Assembly: GCA_003457135.1 (NCBI GenBank)
Contig: DMSQ01000005.1
Span: 3,447-19,302, forward strand
DNA: 15,856 bases
From: Prolixibacteraceae bacterium
Lineage (GTDB): Bacteria; Bacteroidota; Bacteroidia; Bacteroidales; Prolixibacteraceae
Reading direction: 5' to 3'
Under the pieces are notes generated by a model. The model saw only the letters and a program-made list of their open reading frames with translations. It had not been told where the DNA came from and searched no databases. The stretch's first letter is position 1; every line of letters starts with the position of its first letter. Below, one piece after another: positions 6,357 to 12,039 of the stretch. A program made the translations under genes and the position numbers.

Positions 6357-7397
6357 TCAATTCTTCACCACAGGATAATTCTCAATGTCGGCATCAGTAA
6401 ATGGAAGCCATGAAAGCATGGCTTTATCTTTGATCATTTTGCTGTGCATAAAAGCATTATTACCGTACATGAGCGTTTTTGCACGATAGCCAAACAACTT
6501 CAGATAGGCCGTTACAAACCCGGAATTATGCCCGGTACCGCAATAAACCACCACATCCTGATCAGTCGGGATTGATTCCATTTCAGGAATAATACCCAGC
6601 GTTCCGTTTGTTTTGTAACGAACAGCGCCTGGAATATGTCCGGCATCATACTTATCCTTCCGTTCAAAATTAACGGTATAGAAATTTGCGGGTTGCTCAA
6701 AAACCTGATCAGCATTGATAAAAGCATCATCGTAACCTGCAGCGAATAAACTCTTGAATCGTTCAGCTAAAATTTCTTCACCGGTAGATTTACCGGTATT
6801 CATCTGCGGAAAGTCTGATAAAGCAGCCCTTCCGTTTTCATCGGTTTCCAAACTACCTTCATATTTGTCGGAAATTCCTTTCAGCCACGAACCGGCAGCA
6901 AAATCCTTGTTCCAGCCGCTCATTCCCCAGCGCATGGCATACACATTTCCGTAGCCCATTAAACGCAAAAGCGAAGTGGTATAACTGGCAATTTGCCCCG
7001 CATAACAAACCATCACAATTTTATCGTATTCGAATGGCTTGATCACATTGGTGAAATAGTCGGGAATCTGACTGAATTCAACATTAACAGCACCTTTAAT
7101 GTGACCTTTTGCAAAGGCTTCAGGACTTCGCAAATCAACAATTTTGATTTTACCGGCCAGTTCAGCATGAACTACCGAAGCTTTAATCAGCGATGGAAAA
7201 TTCCGTCCATTCACGTAATCGCCCGACTCTTCCAGAAATTTGAGCAATTTCTGTGATTCGTCGTTTACCGCAACGATGGTGGCTTTGGGCTCAACTGAAG
7301 CAACTGTTCCAGCTTGTTTGGGTTTATTTGCACCACCTGAACAGGAGATCAGCGCCGCGATTAAAATTGCCGCACTGATTTGTTTGATCGTTCCCAT
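6357..7397 (-). CDS. Tandem-rhodanese lipoprotein (thiosulfate sulfurtransferase-like)
   Basis: The 346-residue protein begins with a signal peptide and a good lipobox, LISC, with Cys19 as lipidation site. It has two rhodanese domains. Domain 1 (about 65-170) contains KIVDLRSPEAFAKGHIKGAVN and the active loop VMVCYAGQIAS with Cys131. Domain 2 (about 225-325) contains YDAGHIPGAV and VVVYCGTGHNS with Cys286. Both nucleophiles are intact, unlike in the two neighbouring plus-strand proteins. Tandem rhodaneses usually have one active and one inactive domain, so two intact loops are notable. Likely role: sulfur transfer from thiosulfate or persulfide on the periplasmic face or outer surface, linked to the YeeE system. 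It follows the YD-like lipoprotein gene after 12 bp and is convergent with the other rhodanese genes. Confidence 0.87.
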   Translation of the reverse strand: MGTIKQISAAILIAALISCSGGANKPKQAGTVASVEPKATIVAVNDESQKLLKFLEESGDYVNGRNFPSLIKASVVHAELAGKIKIVDLRSPEAFAKGHIKGAVNVEFSQIPDYFTNVIKPFEYDKIVMVCYAGQIASYTTSLLRLMGYGNVYAMRWGMSGWNKDFAAGSWLKGISDKYEGSLETDENGRAALSDFPQMNTGKSTGEEILAERFKSLFAAGYDDAFINADQVFEQPANFYTVNFERKDKYDAGHIPGAVRYKTNGTLGIIPEMESIPTDQDVVVYCGTGHNSGFVTAYLKLFGYRAKTLMYGNNAFMHSKMIKDKAMLSWLPFTDADIENYPVVKN

Positions 7398-7409
7398 AGA
7401 GTTAAAATA

Positions 7410-8465
7410 TTAACCTTTGGCAGGGACTAAAACTTCATCCTTATCGTATTTAAGGGTTTCGGTACGGCGGCCCTGCTCATCGTAGGAATACTTGGTAATG
7501 GCAACTCCGTCAGCAGGATTATTGGCCACATTTTTATCTTTATCCATCGAAATACGTTTTACCAAAGAGCCATGTTCGTCATATTCCGATTTGGTAATTG
7601 GTAAACTTTTTCCACCCAGAAATTCGTTATCCTGATCGAATTGTGTTGTCTCAATGGCGTAACCATTTTCGTCAACAATATTCAACCTTTTTGACCAGCC
7701 CCAATATAAATTGGAAGACTGTCCGGAAGCATTGTGTACCGAAAAGCTCAGTAAATCGCCAGCAGCATTATTTTCAAACAAAAAATATGAAACACCAATG
7801 TCACCGCAGTTTTCGGCGGTACAGTTATACAAGGTATCGGCCTGATAATTGGCCATCCGGGTCACAAAACCATTTGCATCGTATGTAAAACGGAGTTCGT
7901 AAAATGGACAGAACTCGTTCATTACTACGCTTTCGCCAGCCAGATTATACCTTAATTCCTGAACCATACCATCAGGGAGCTTTTTCCATTTGTAGTTGTT
8001 AATCTTGTTGCGGTTTTCCACAGGCGCATTGTTTTCATCCAGAAAACGCATGGCAACCCTTACACCTGATTCATCAAGCGTATATTCACAAACTGAAGCC
8101 CCGCCATTCTTGGCTGGCTCACCTTTTTCATTAAAAAAATGTTTGATTTGCTTGTCACCTTCATACGTATAGGTCACTTTTGCAGCGCCCAACGACGAAT
8201 AATCGAGCAAAACATTGTTACGGTTGTATTCGACCGAAGCCAGTTGATTATTTTCGTTGTAGGTAAACTTGTAATTATTTACTGTCTTTGCTTCTTCTGC
8301 AGTAAGCTGATGTGTACCTTTTTCAGTGTCCCAGGGAGTTTCACTGAATTGAATACTCCGGTAATATTTTACATTACTGTCGGCTTCGTTTTTGGCCGTT
8401 TTTTGATTACACGCATTTAATCCAAATGCTACTAATGCTACTAAAATAAGTTTGTGAAATTTCAT
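7410..8465 (-). CDS. Lipoprotein with YD/RHS-like beta-hairpin repeats
   Basis: The 351-residue protein has a signal peptide with a lipobox-like end, LNAC, Cys19. The mature part contains irregular strand-turn-strand units with a Y-x-Y/N-E/D-x-x-G/N-x-L/V pattern: YKFTYNENNQLASVEY (65-80), LRFTYDANGFVTRM (191-204), KSEYDEHGSLVKRI (292-305) and KYSYDEQGRRTETLKYD (325-341). This pattern resembles YD/RHS or MORN/YwqK-like repeats. Four further cysteines (126, 186, 215, 220) could form disulfides or bind a ligand. It is the first gene of a two-gene unit, and the tandem-rhodanese lipoprotein follows after 12 bp, so a role in the same surface sulfur process is inferred. I do not recognise a named family. 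Confidence 0.75.
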   Translation of the reverse strand: MKFHKLILVALVAFGLNACNQKTAKNEADSNVKYYRSIQFSETPWDTEKGTHQLTAEEAKTVNNYKFTYNENNQLASVEYNRNNVLLDYSSLGAAKVTYTYEGDKQIKHFFNEKGEPAKNGGASVCEYTLDESGVRVAMRFLDENNAPVENRNKINNYKWKKLPDGMVQELRYNLAGESVVMNEFCPFYELRFTYDANGFVTRMANYQADTLYNCTAENCGDIGVSYFLFENNAAGDLLSFSVHNASGQSSNLYWGWSKRLNIVDENGYAIETTQFDQDNEFLGGKSLPITKSEYDEHGSLVKRISMDKDKNVANNPADGVAITKYSYDEQGRRTETLKYDKDEVLVPAKG

Positions 8466-8627
8466 TTTTTAAATTGTTTTGTTATTACTGTTGTACGATT
8501 CAAATATCTACAATTCATTTATTAACAACAGTATGCTGAAAATGTTTTTGTAATGATTTTTTTATTGAAGGAGAAAACAATTTTCATGAACAACCGAAAA
8601 CGCTAATCAGGCAGTTTTGAGCATAAC

Positions 8628-8656
8628 AAAAAAGCCTCAATTTCCTGAAGCTTTTT
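8628..8656 (-). terminator. Rho-independent-type terminator after the beta-barrel gene
   Basis: AAAAAAGC (8628-8635) pairs with GCTTTTT (8650-8656), followed by TCA/TGA after one mismatch, around the loop ATTTCC. The minus-strand copy ends in a T-run, so it can end transcripts of the barrel-protein unit about 100 bp after its stop. The rest of the 287-bp spacer (8466-8752) has a small CACG/CGTG hairpin at 8669-8680. Its bases 8657-8690 are faintly tRNA-3'-end-like but lack a T-loop, and no gene is supported. Confidence 0.6.
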
Positions 8657-8752
8657 GGCGGTGCTGATCACGGGTACGTGGGATAACAGGCCCTTATATA
8701 AATCCAGCGAACTTGTGAAACTACTGCACCAATTCTTATTATTTATCCAAAG

Positions 8753-9301
8753 TTAATGCAATGCTATTCCAAAGGTTGAAACACCCGTTGAAAGGTCAAG
8801 GAATAATCCAACCCGGTTACTGAGGTGATATTCGGTGCCTATATGTAAATCAAGAAATAATGGATTTACTTCATGGTAATACCTGTCATCGCGATAATAC
8901 CCACTATCCCATCTGGAGTTTACAACCGCAAAACCTAATGAACCAGCCAGGTAAAAATCCCAATCGGAATTAGCATTGAGTATTTGATCGAAGTAGTATG
9001 TGCCTTTAATACCAATAGGAATTACAGTTTCCTGATAGTAGTACTTGTTATTCCTGTATGAATAAAAAGAAATAAATGGGGCCAATGTGAAATTTTGGGC
9101 CACATCAAATTCGTAATTGATGTTAAAAACAGGCAATGTATGCCCAACATACCCAACATACCCATAATATCCACCAATACCTAAACCTAAGTTTAAGGTA
9201 CCTCCGTAGTTCTCAACATAAGTTCTTTTCTGAGCAGATAAATTAGTTCCCACAATCAAGAACAGGGAAAGTAAGGCCAATGTATAAAGTTTTGTTTTCA
9301 T
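8753..9301 (-). CDS. Small outer-membrane beta-barrel protein
   Basis: The 182-residue protein has a clear signal peptide with likely cleavage after NLSA (residue 23). The mature part is built of alternating hydrophobic/aromatic strands with Tyr- and Gly-rich turns (GLGIGGYYGYVGYVG, ISFYSYRNNKYYYQ, YLAGSLGFAVVNS, LFLDLHIGTEYHL), typical of an 8-stranded OmpW/OmpX-like barrel. The C-terminus ends VSTFGIALH, close to the expected hydrophobic terminal strand. The length fits small porin-like proteins. It lies 39 bp downstream of the secreted repeat-protein gene in the same direction and probably shares its promoter. A hairpin terminator follows. The specific function is unknown. Confidence 0.75.
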   Translation of the reverse strand: MKTKLYTLALLSLFLIVGTNLSAQKRTYVENYGGTLNLGLGIGGYYGYVGYVGHTLPVFNINYEFDVAQNFTLAPFISFYSYRNNKYYYQETVIPIGIKGTYYFDQILNANSDWDFYLAGSLGFAVVNSRWDSGYYRDDRYYHEVNPLFLDLHIGTEYHLSNRVGLFLDLSTGVSTFGIALH

Positions 9302-9340
9302 TTGAATGATTTTAAAGTTTGGTTATAAATATTATCTATA

Positions 9341-9964
9341 TTATCTATTCCTGTTGTCTCCTTTTCCGCGGTCTTTACCTTTTCCTTTATAACGGTCATT
9401 GCCACGGCGGTCACCCTGGCGATCATCACGGCTGTAGCCTTGATTATCGCGGTTGTATCTTTGTCTTTGATTATCACGGCCGTATCTTTGATTGTCGCGG
9501 TTGTATCCTTGATTATCACGATTGTATCTTTGATTATAACGACTTCTGGAATAGTTTCTGTCATTGTAGTTTCCTCCTTCAGGCCGTCTGCCGATGCTAT
9601 GTTGCTCTTCGCCACGATATCCTTTGGTATATTGTCTTTTATGCTCACGGAAATGACTGTACGGAGTGTTGCCACGATAGTCGCTCATCACTACTTTATA
9701 TCCACTGTACAAATCATAGTCTCTGTAGCGGCTGGGTAAATAAGCCCGGCGGACCCAACTAACTCCGTTGAAATAAATAAACATTGACGATGGAACATCG
9801 TAATAAGCTTCCACATCGGGCAGGTAGTAATACCTTACATCAGAATAACCGGAAGGGCCCCATTGTGGTGGTGATCCAAGATCTACGTGTACTGATATTT
9901 GTGCCTTTGCCACAACCGCAAAGAACAAAAACATCCCGACAACAATAAATTTAAAAGTTTTCAT
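9341..9964 (-). CDS. Secreted protein with Tyr-Asn-Arg-Asp-Asn-Gln repeats
   Basis: The 207-residue product has a signal peptide ending VAKA (cleavage near residue 21). A conserved-looking globular part follows (about 22-118), containing RYYYLPDVEAYYDVPSS, FIYFNGVSWVRRAYLPSRY and VVMSDYRGNTPYSHFREHK. The C-terminal third (about 130-207) is disordered and strongly basic, with heptad-like units YNRDNQG/YNRDNQR at 147-183 and a KGKGKDRGKGDNRNR tail. The globular part recalls hypothetical secreted proteins of Bacteroidota, and no enzymatic motif is visible. The cationic tail could bind polyanions such as nucleic acid or LPS (inference). It is first in a two-gene unit with the barrel protein and is preceded by the shared promoter motif. 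Confidence 0.75.
   Translation of the reverse strand: MKTFKFIVVGMFLFFAVVAKAQISVHVDLGSPPQWGPSGYSDVRYYYLPDVEAYYDVPSSMFIYFNGVSWVRRAYLPSRYRDYDLYSGYKVVMSDYRGNTPYSHFREHKRQYTKGYRGEEQHSIGRRPEGGNYNDRNYSRSRYNQRYNRDNQGYNRDNQRYGRDNQRQRYNRDNQGYSRDDRQGDRRGNDRYKGKGKDRGKGDNRNR
9416..9526 (-). repeat. Tandem 21-bp coding repeat (YNRDNQ unit)
   Basis: The region encodes five consecutive units: YNRDNQG, YNRDNQR, YGRDNQRQR, YNRDNQG and YSRDDRQ. The basic DNA period is 21 bp with one longer unit. The repeats are near-identical at the DNA level (TTGATTATCACGG-type blocks on the plus strand), which suggests recent slippage or unequal recombination. Long open frames on the other strand and frames here are by-products of this periodicity. 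Confidence 0.75.
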
Positions 9965-10001
9965 CTTATTTGATTTTTTTTATTTGATTCTTTTTACCTT
10001 A

Positions 10002-10067
10002 CAAAGGTGGACAGTTTTGATATGGAACGTGTTACACAATTCAGGAGAAGAGTTACATGTTTCACAC
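10002..10067 (-). promoter_or_regulatory. Shared envelope-regulon promoter motif, copy 1
   Basis: Read on the minus strand: GTGTGAA (10067-10061), 21 bp, TTGTGTAAC (10039-10031), 25 bp, TTTG (10005-10002), then 37 bp to the ATG of the repeat-protein gene. The first block continues as GTGTGAAACATGTAAC. The same arrangement with identical spacing occurs before two other genes. The TTTG lies where a Bacteroidota -7 box is expected, and the GTAAC block sits near -33. The motif begins 10 bp beyond the stop of the upstream OmpA gene. Confidence 0.7.
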
Positions 10068-10076
10068 TTTTTGATT

Positions 10077-10895
10077 TTATTGGTAGATCAGGTTATACAG
10101 TTCTTTCATATTCGGCGACAGAATAATTTCAGTTCTGCGGTTGCTTGCCCGTGCTTCAAGTGTATCATTCGATTTTACCGGGTGAAACTGGCTTCGGCCA
10201 GATGCCGTGATACGGCTCGAATCAAAGCCATAGTCTTTGGTCAAAATACGGACAATTGATGTTGCCCTTGCTGTGCTTAGGTCCCAATTGTCTTCCATCA
10301 GTTTTGTTTTAATCGGAATATTATCGGTATGACCTTCAATCAATACTGTAATATCTTTGGTGCTGTTTAATACCTGAGCCAGAAACCGAAGAGCCTCTTT
10401 TCCTTTAGGATCAACCACATCGCTGCCCGATTTGAACAGTAATTTCTCCTGAAGCGAAACGTAAACGTTTCCATCTTTCGTGTAAACCGAAAGTTCATCC
10501 GATTTATAATTCATCAGCGCATCGGCAATTGAATTTTTAAGATTGTTCATTACATCTTTTTGTGATTGAATGATTTCCTGAAGGCTTTTTAATCGTTTAG
10601 CCTGCTCGGCAATGGTCATTTTTGACTGAGCAGACAGCGCTTTTAAGTCGCTTTCAACCGATGCATTTTCATTCTGTAAGGCTGCTTTTTCGCTCAGTAA
10701 TGAAGTTTTATCATTCTTCAGATTTTTAACCAATGTATTGCACTCATTCAGTTGACCGTGTACCTGGATACTGTCATTTTGCAGATTCTCAACCCTGGCC
10801 CTCGAACTCATTAGTTTTTTACCTGGCCCGCACGATAGGAATGAAAAGCTTAGAATCAGGGAAGAGAATACAAGGACATAAAATGTCTTTTTCAT
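10077..10895 (-). CDS. OmpA/MotB-type peptidoglycan-binding lipoprotein with coiled coil
   Basis: The 272-residue protein has a signal peptide with lipobox FLSC (Cys22). A long charged coiled coil spans about 30-120 (heptads such as LKNDKTSLLSEKAALQNENA), and a C-terminal OmpA domain spans about 145-258. The OmpA domain has LLFKSGSDVVDPKGKEAL, IEGHTDNIPI with Asp191, LSTARATSIVRIL with Arg210, SGRSQFHPV and the closing NRRTEIIL. Asp and Arg at these positions are the known diaminopimelate contacts in OmpA domains. The lipid anchor plus coiled coil suggests a spacer linking the outer membrane to peptidoglycan. It is transcribed alone: its own promoter motif lies upstream and the next unit's motif follows directly after its stop, with no obvious terminator between. 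Confidence 0.9.
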   Translation of the reverse strand: MKKTFYVLVFSSLILSFSFLSCGPGKKLMSSRARVENLQNDSIQVHGQLNECNTLVKNLKNDKTSLLSEKAALQNENASVESDLKALSAQSKMTIAEQAKRLKSLQEIIQSQKDVMNNLKNSIADALMNYKSDELSVYTKDGNVYVSLQEKLLFKSGSDVVDPKGKEALRFLAQVLNSTKDITVLIEGHTDNIPIKTKLMEDNWDLSTARATSIVRILTKDYGFDSSRITASGRSQFHPVKSNDTLEARASNRRTEIILSPNMKELYNLIYQ

Positions 10896-10926
10896 TTTGA
10901 TTTTTTTTAATGATTAATTGATAACA

Positions 10927-10992
10927 CGAAATTGATCAACTTTGGAATCAGAAATGTTACATAACTCCGTGTTTATCTTGTATAATTCACAC
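10927..10992 (-). promoter_or_regulatory. Shared envelope-regulon promoter motif, copy 2
   Basis: Minus strand: GTGTGAA (10992-10986), 21 bp, TTATGTAAC (10964-10956), 25 bp, TTCG (10930-10927), then 31 bp to the OmpA lipoprotein ATG. The first block reads GTGTGAATTATACAAG and is preceded by GAAT, as in copy 3. The -7 position has TTCG rather than TTTG, the weakest of the three copies. The rest of the spacer (10993-11065) has no further signal I can support. Confidence 0.7.
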
Positions 10993-11065
10993 ATTCCAGG
11001 GAATAGTGCGATCTTTGTTTTTGGTAATCTCAAAAAAACTGTCGCGTTTCAAACTTTATAAAATC

Positions 11066-11099
11066 GAAGAGGCTGAACTCAATTGAGCCCAGCCTCTTC
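11066..11099 (-). terminator. Strong hairpin terminator after the DUF4382 gene
   Basis: GAAGAGGCTG (11066-11075) pairs perfectly with CAGCCTCTTC (11090-11099). The loop contains the nested palindrome CTCAATTGAG (11078-11087). On the minus strand the stem is followed by GATTTTAT. It lies 17 bp beyond the DUF4382 stop codon. Confidence 0.75.
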
Positions 11100-11115
11100 T
11101 GCTTAAAAAAATAAC

Positions 11116-11913
11116 TTATAGAATTACTACTCCCAGACTGGTGGAAACTCCAACAGTAACTGTTTTTCCGGTAATTGTCACCGGAAGCAGTGGAAATACA
11201 GGTGTAATAGTAATATTATAGGTCCCTGCAGGTAGTCCTGAAATCAGAAACATACCACTGGCATTGGTTATTGTCGAGTATGTCAAACCGCCTGATGTAG
11301 CTGAAACCGTAGCAATTGTTCCAACTGGAGTAATGCTTCCTTTTATTGAACCGGAGATAGCATTATCAATGGTTCTGATAACAGGTTTTAATTGATATTC
11401 ACTAGTGCCCGTATGAACAATAGATTGACTTGCATCAAAATCAAGCAGAATTTCATAAGAAACACCTGGCTCAAATGTTTGATTTAACTGTAATTTCAAT
11501 CCTGATTGCATAGCGCTTGGTGTACTAAGCGGATAAACAACGCCTCCAACCTTCATCGAGTTGTTGTTTCCTAATATCAACCTGATTTGTGAAACTGTTC
11601 CCGCATCTAAATCGCCTGTTGCAATAAGGGTACTAACCCCGTTCGATAATTCGAGGAGATTATAAATCTTGCCAGTTGTATTAAGAAGAACTGTACCTCC
11701 GCCACTGCCGGTTATTTCCACACCCTGCACATCAATCATAACCGCCTCAAAGGCTGCCGGGGCATCCGTCATTCGAACCGAGAGTTGTGCCTTTCCGGAA
11801 TTCTTATCCTTTGTGCAGGATGAAATCTGAATAAAAAGCAAGCCGATCAATGTTGCATACATTACCTTTCTCATAATTGAAACTGGACCTGTTTTTCTTT
11901 GTCTTGTTTTCAT
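11116..11913 (-). CDS. DUF4382 lipoprotein with C-terminal carboxypeptidase-regulatory-like domain
   Basis: From the ATG at 11913 the product is 265 residues with signal peptide and lipobox ISSC (Cys33). An inner ATG at 11874 would shorten the leader to a more typical length (Cys20). An upstream in-frame ATG at 11988 exists but lies inside the shared promoter motif, so it is rejected. Residues about 41-183 fit DUF4382: AQLSVRMTDAPAAFEAVMIDVQGVEI, a YNLLELSNG segment, LDAGTVSQIRLILG, and the closing YQLKPVIRTI. Residues about 187-265 (SGSIKGSITPVGTIATV, SGLPAGTYNITITP) form a beta-sandwich of the carboxypeptidase-regulatory type. Both are surface/adhesion-type modules without known catalysis. 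A strong terminator follows, so it is probably monocistronic. Confidence 0.88.
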   Translation of the reverse strand: MKTRQRKTGPVSIMRKVMYATLIGLLFIQISSCTKDKNSGKAQLSVRMTDAPAAFEAVMIDVQGVEITGSGGGTVLLNTTGKIYNLLELSNGVSTLIATGDLDAGTVSQIRLILGNNNSMKVGGVVYPLSTPSAMQSGLKLQLNQTFEPGVSYEILLDFDASQSIVHTGTSEYQLKPVIRTIDNAISGSIKGSITPVGTIATVSATSGGLTYSTITNASGMFLISGLPAGTYNITITPVFPLLPVTITGKTVTVGVSTSLGVVIL

Positions 11914-11950
11914 GAACTTTTGTTTAAATGATATGTAAATAGTTACGAAA

Positions 11951-12016
11951 CAAAAGTCAGTGTTTAATTGCAGCAAGTAGTTACACAATTATTTTTTACT
12001 GTTGCATTATTCACAC
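11951..12016 (-). promoter_or_regulatory. Shared envelope-regulon promoter motif, copy 3
   Basis: Minus strand: GTGTGAA (12016-12010), 21 bp, TTGTGTAAC (11988-11980), 25 bp, TTTG (11954-11951), then 37 bp to the ATG at 11913. The first block reads GTGTGAATAATGCAAC. The motif starts 23 bp after the stop of the upstream OmpA gene. Its distance to the ATG at 11913 equals that in copy 1, which supports that start. Confidence 0.7.
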
Positions 12017-12039
12017 ATTCTCCGATTTGATCCCAATTC

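Noticed and set aside
8657..8700. Possible tRNA 3'-end relic beside the terminator
   Set aside because: The string GCACCGCCA with a following terminator looks tRNA-like on the minus strand, but there is no T-loop consensus and no cloverleaf can be formed.
9298..9762. Overlapping long frames (minus-strand Ile/Lys/Thr-rich, and two plus-strand frames rich in Cys/His/Tyr or Ile/Val/Ser)
   Set aside because: They are by-products of the 21-bp coding repeat of the secreted protein, whose signal peptide and globular part make it the real frame.
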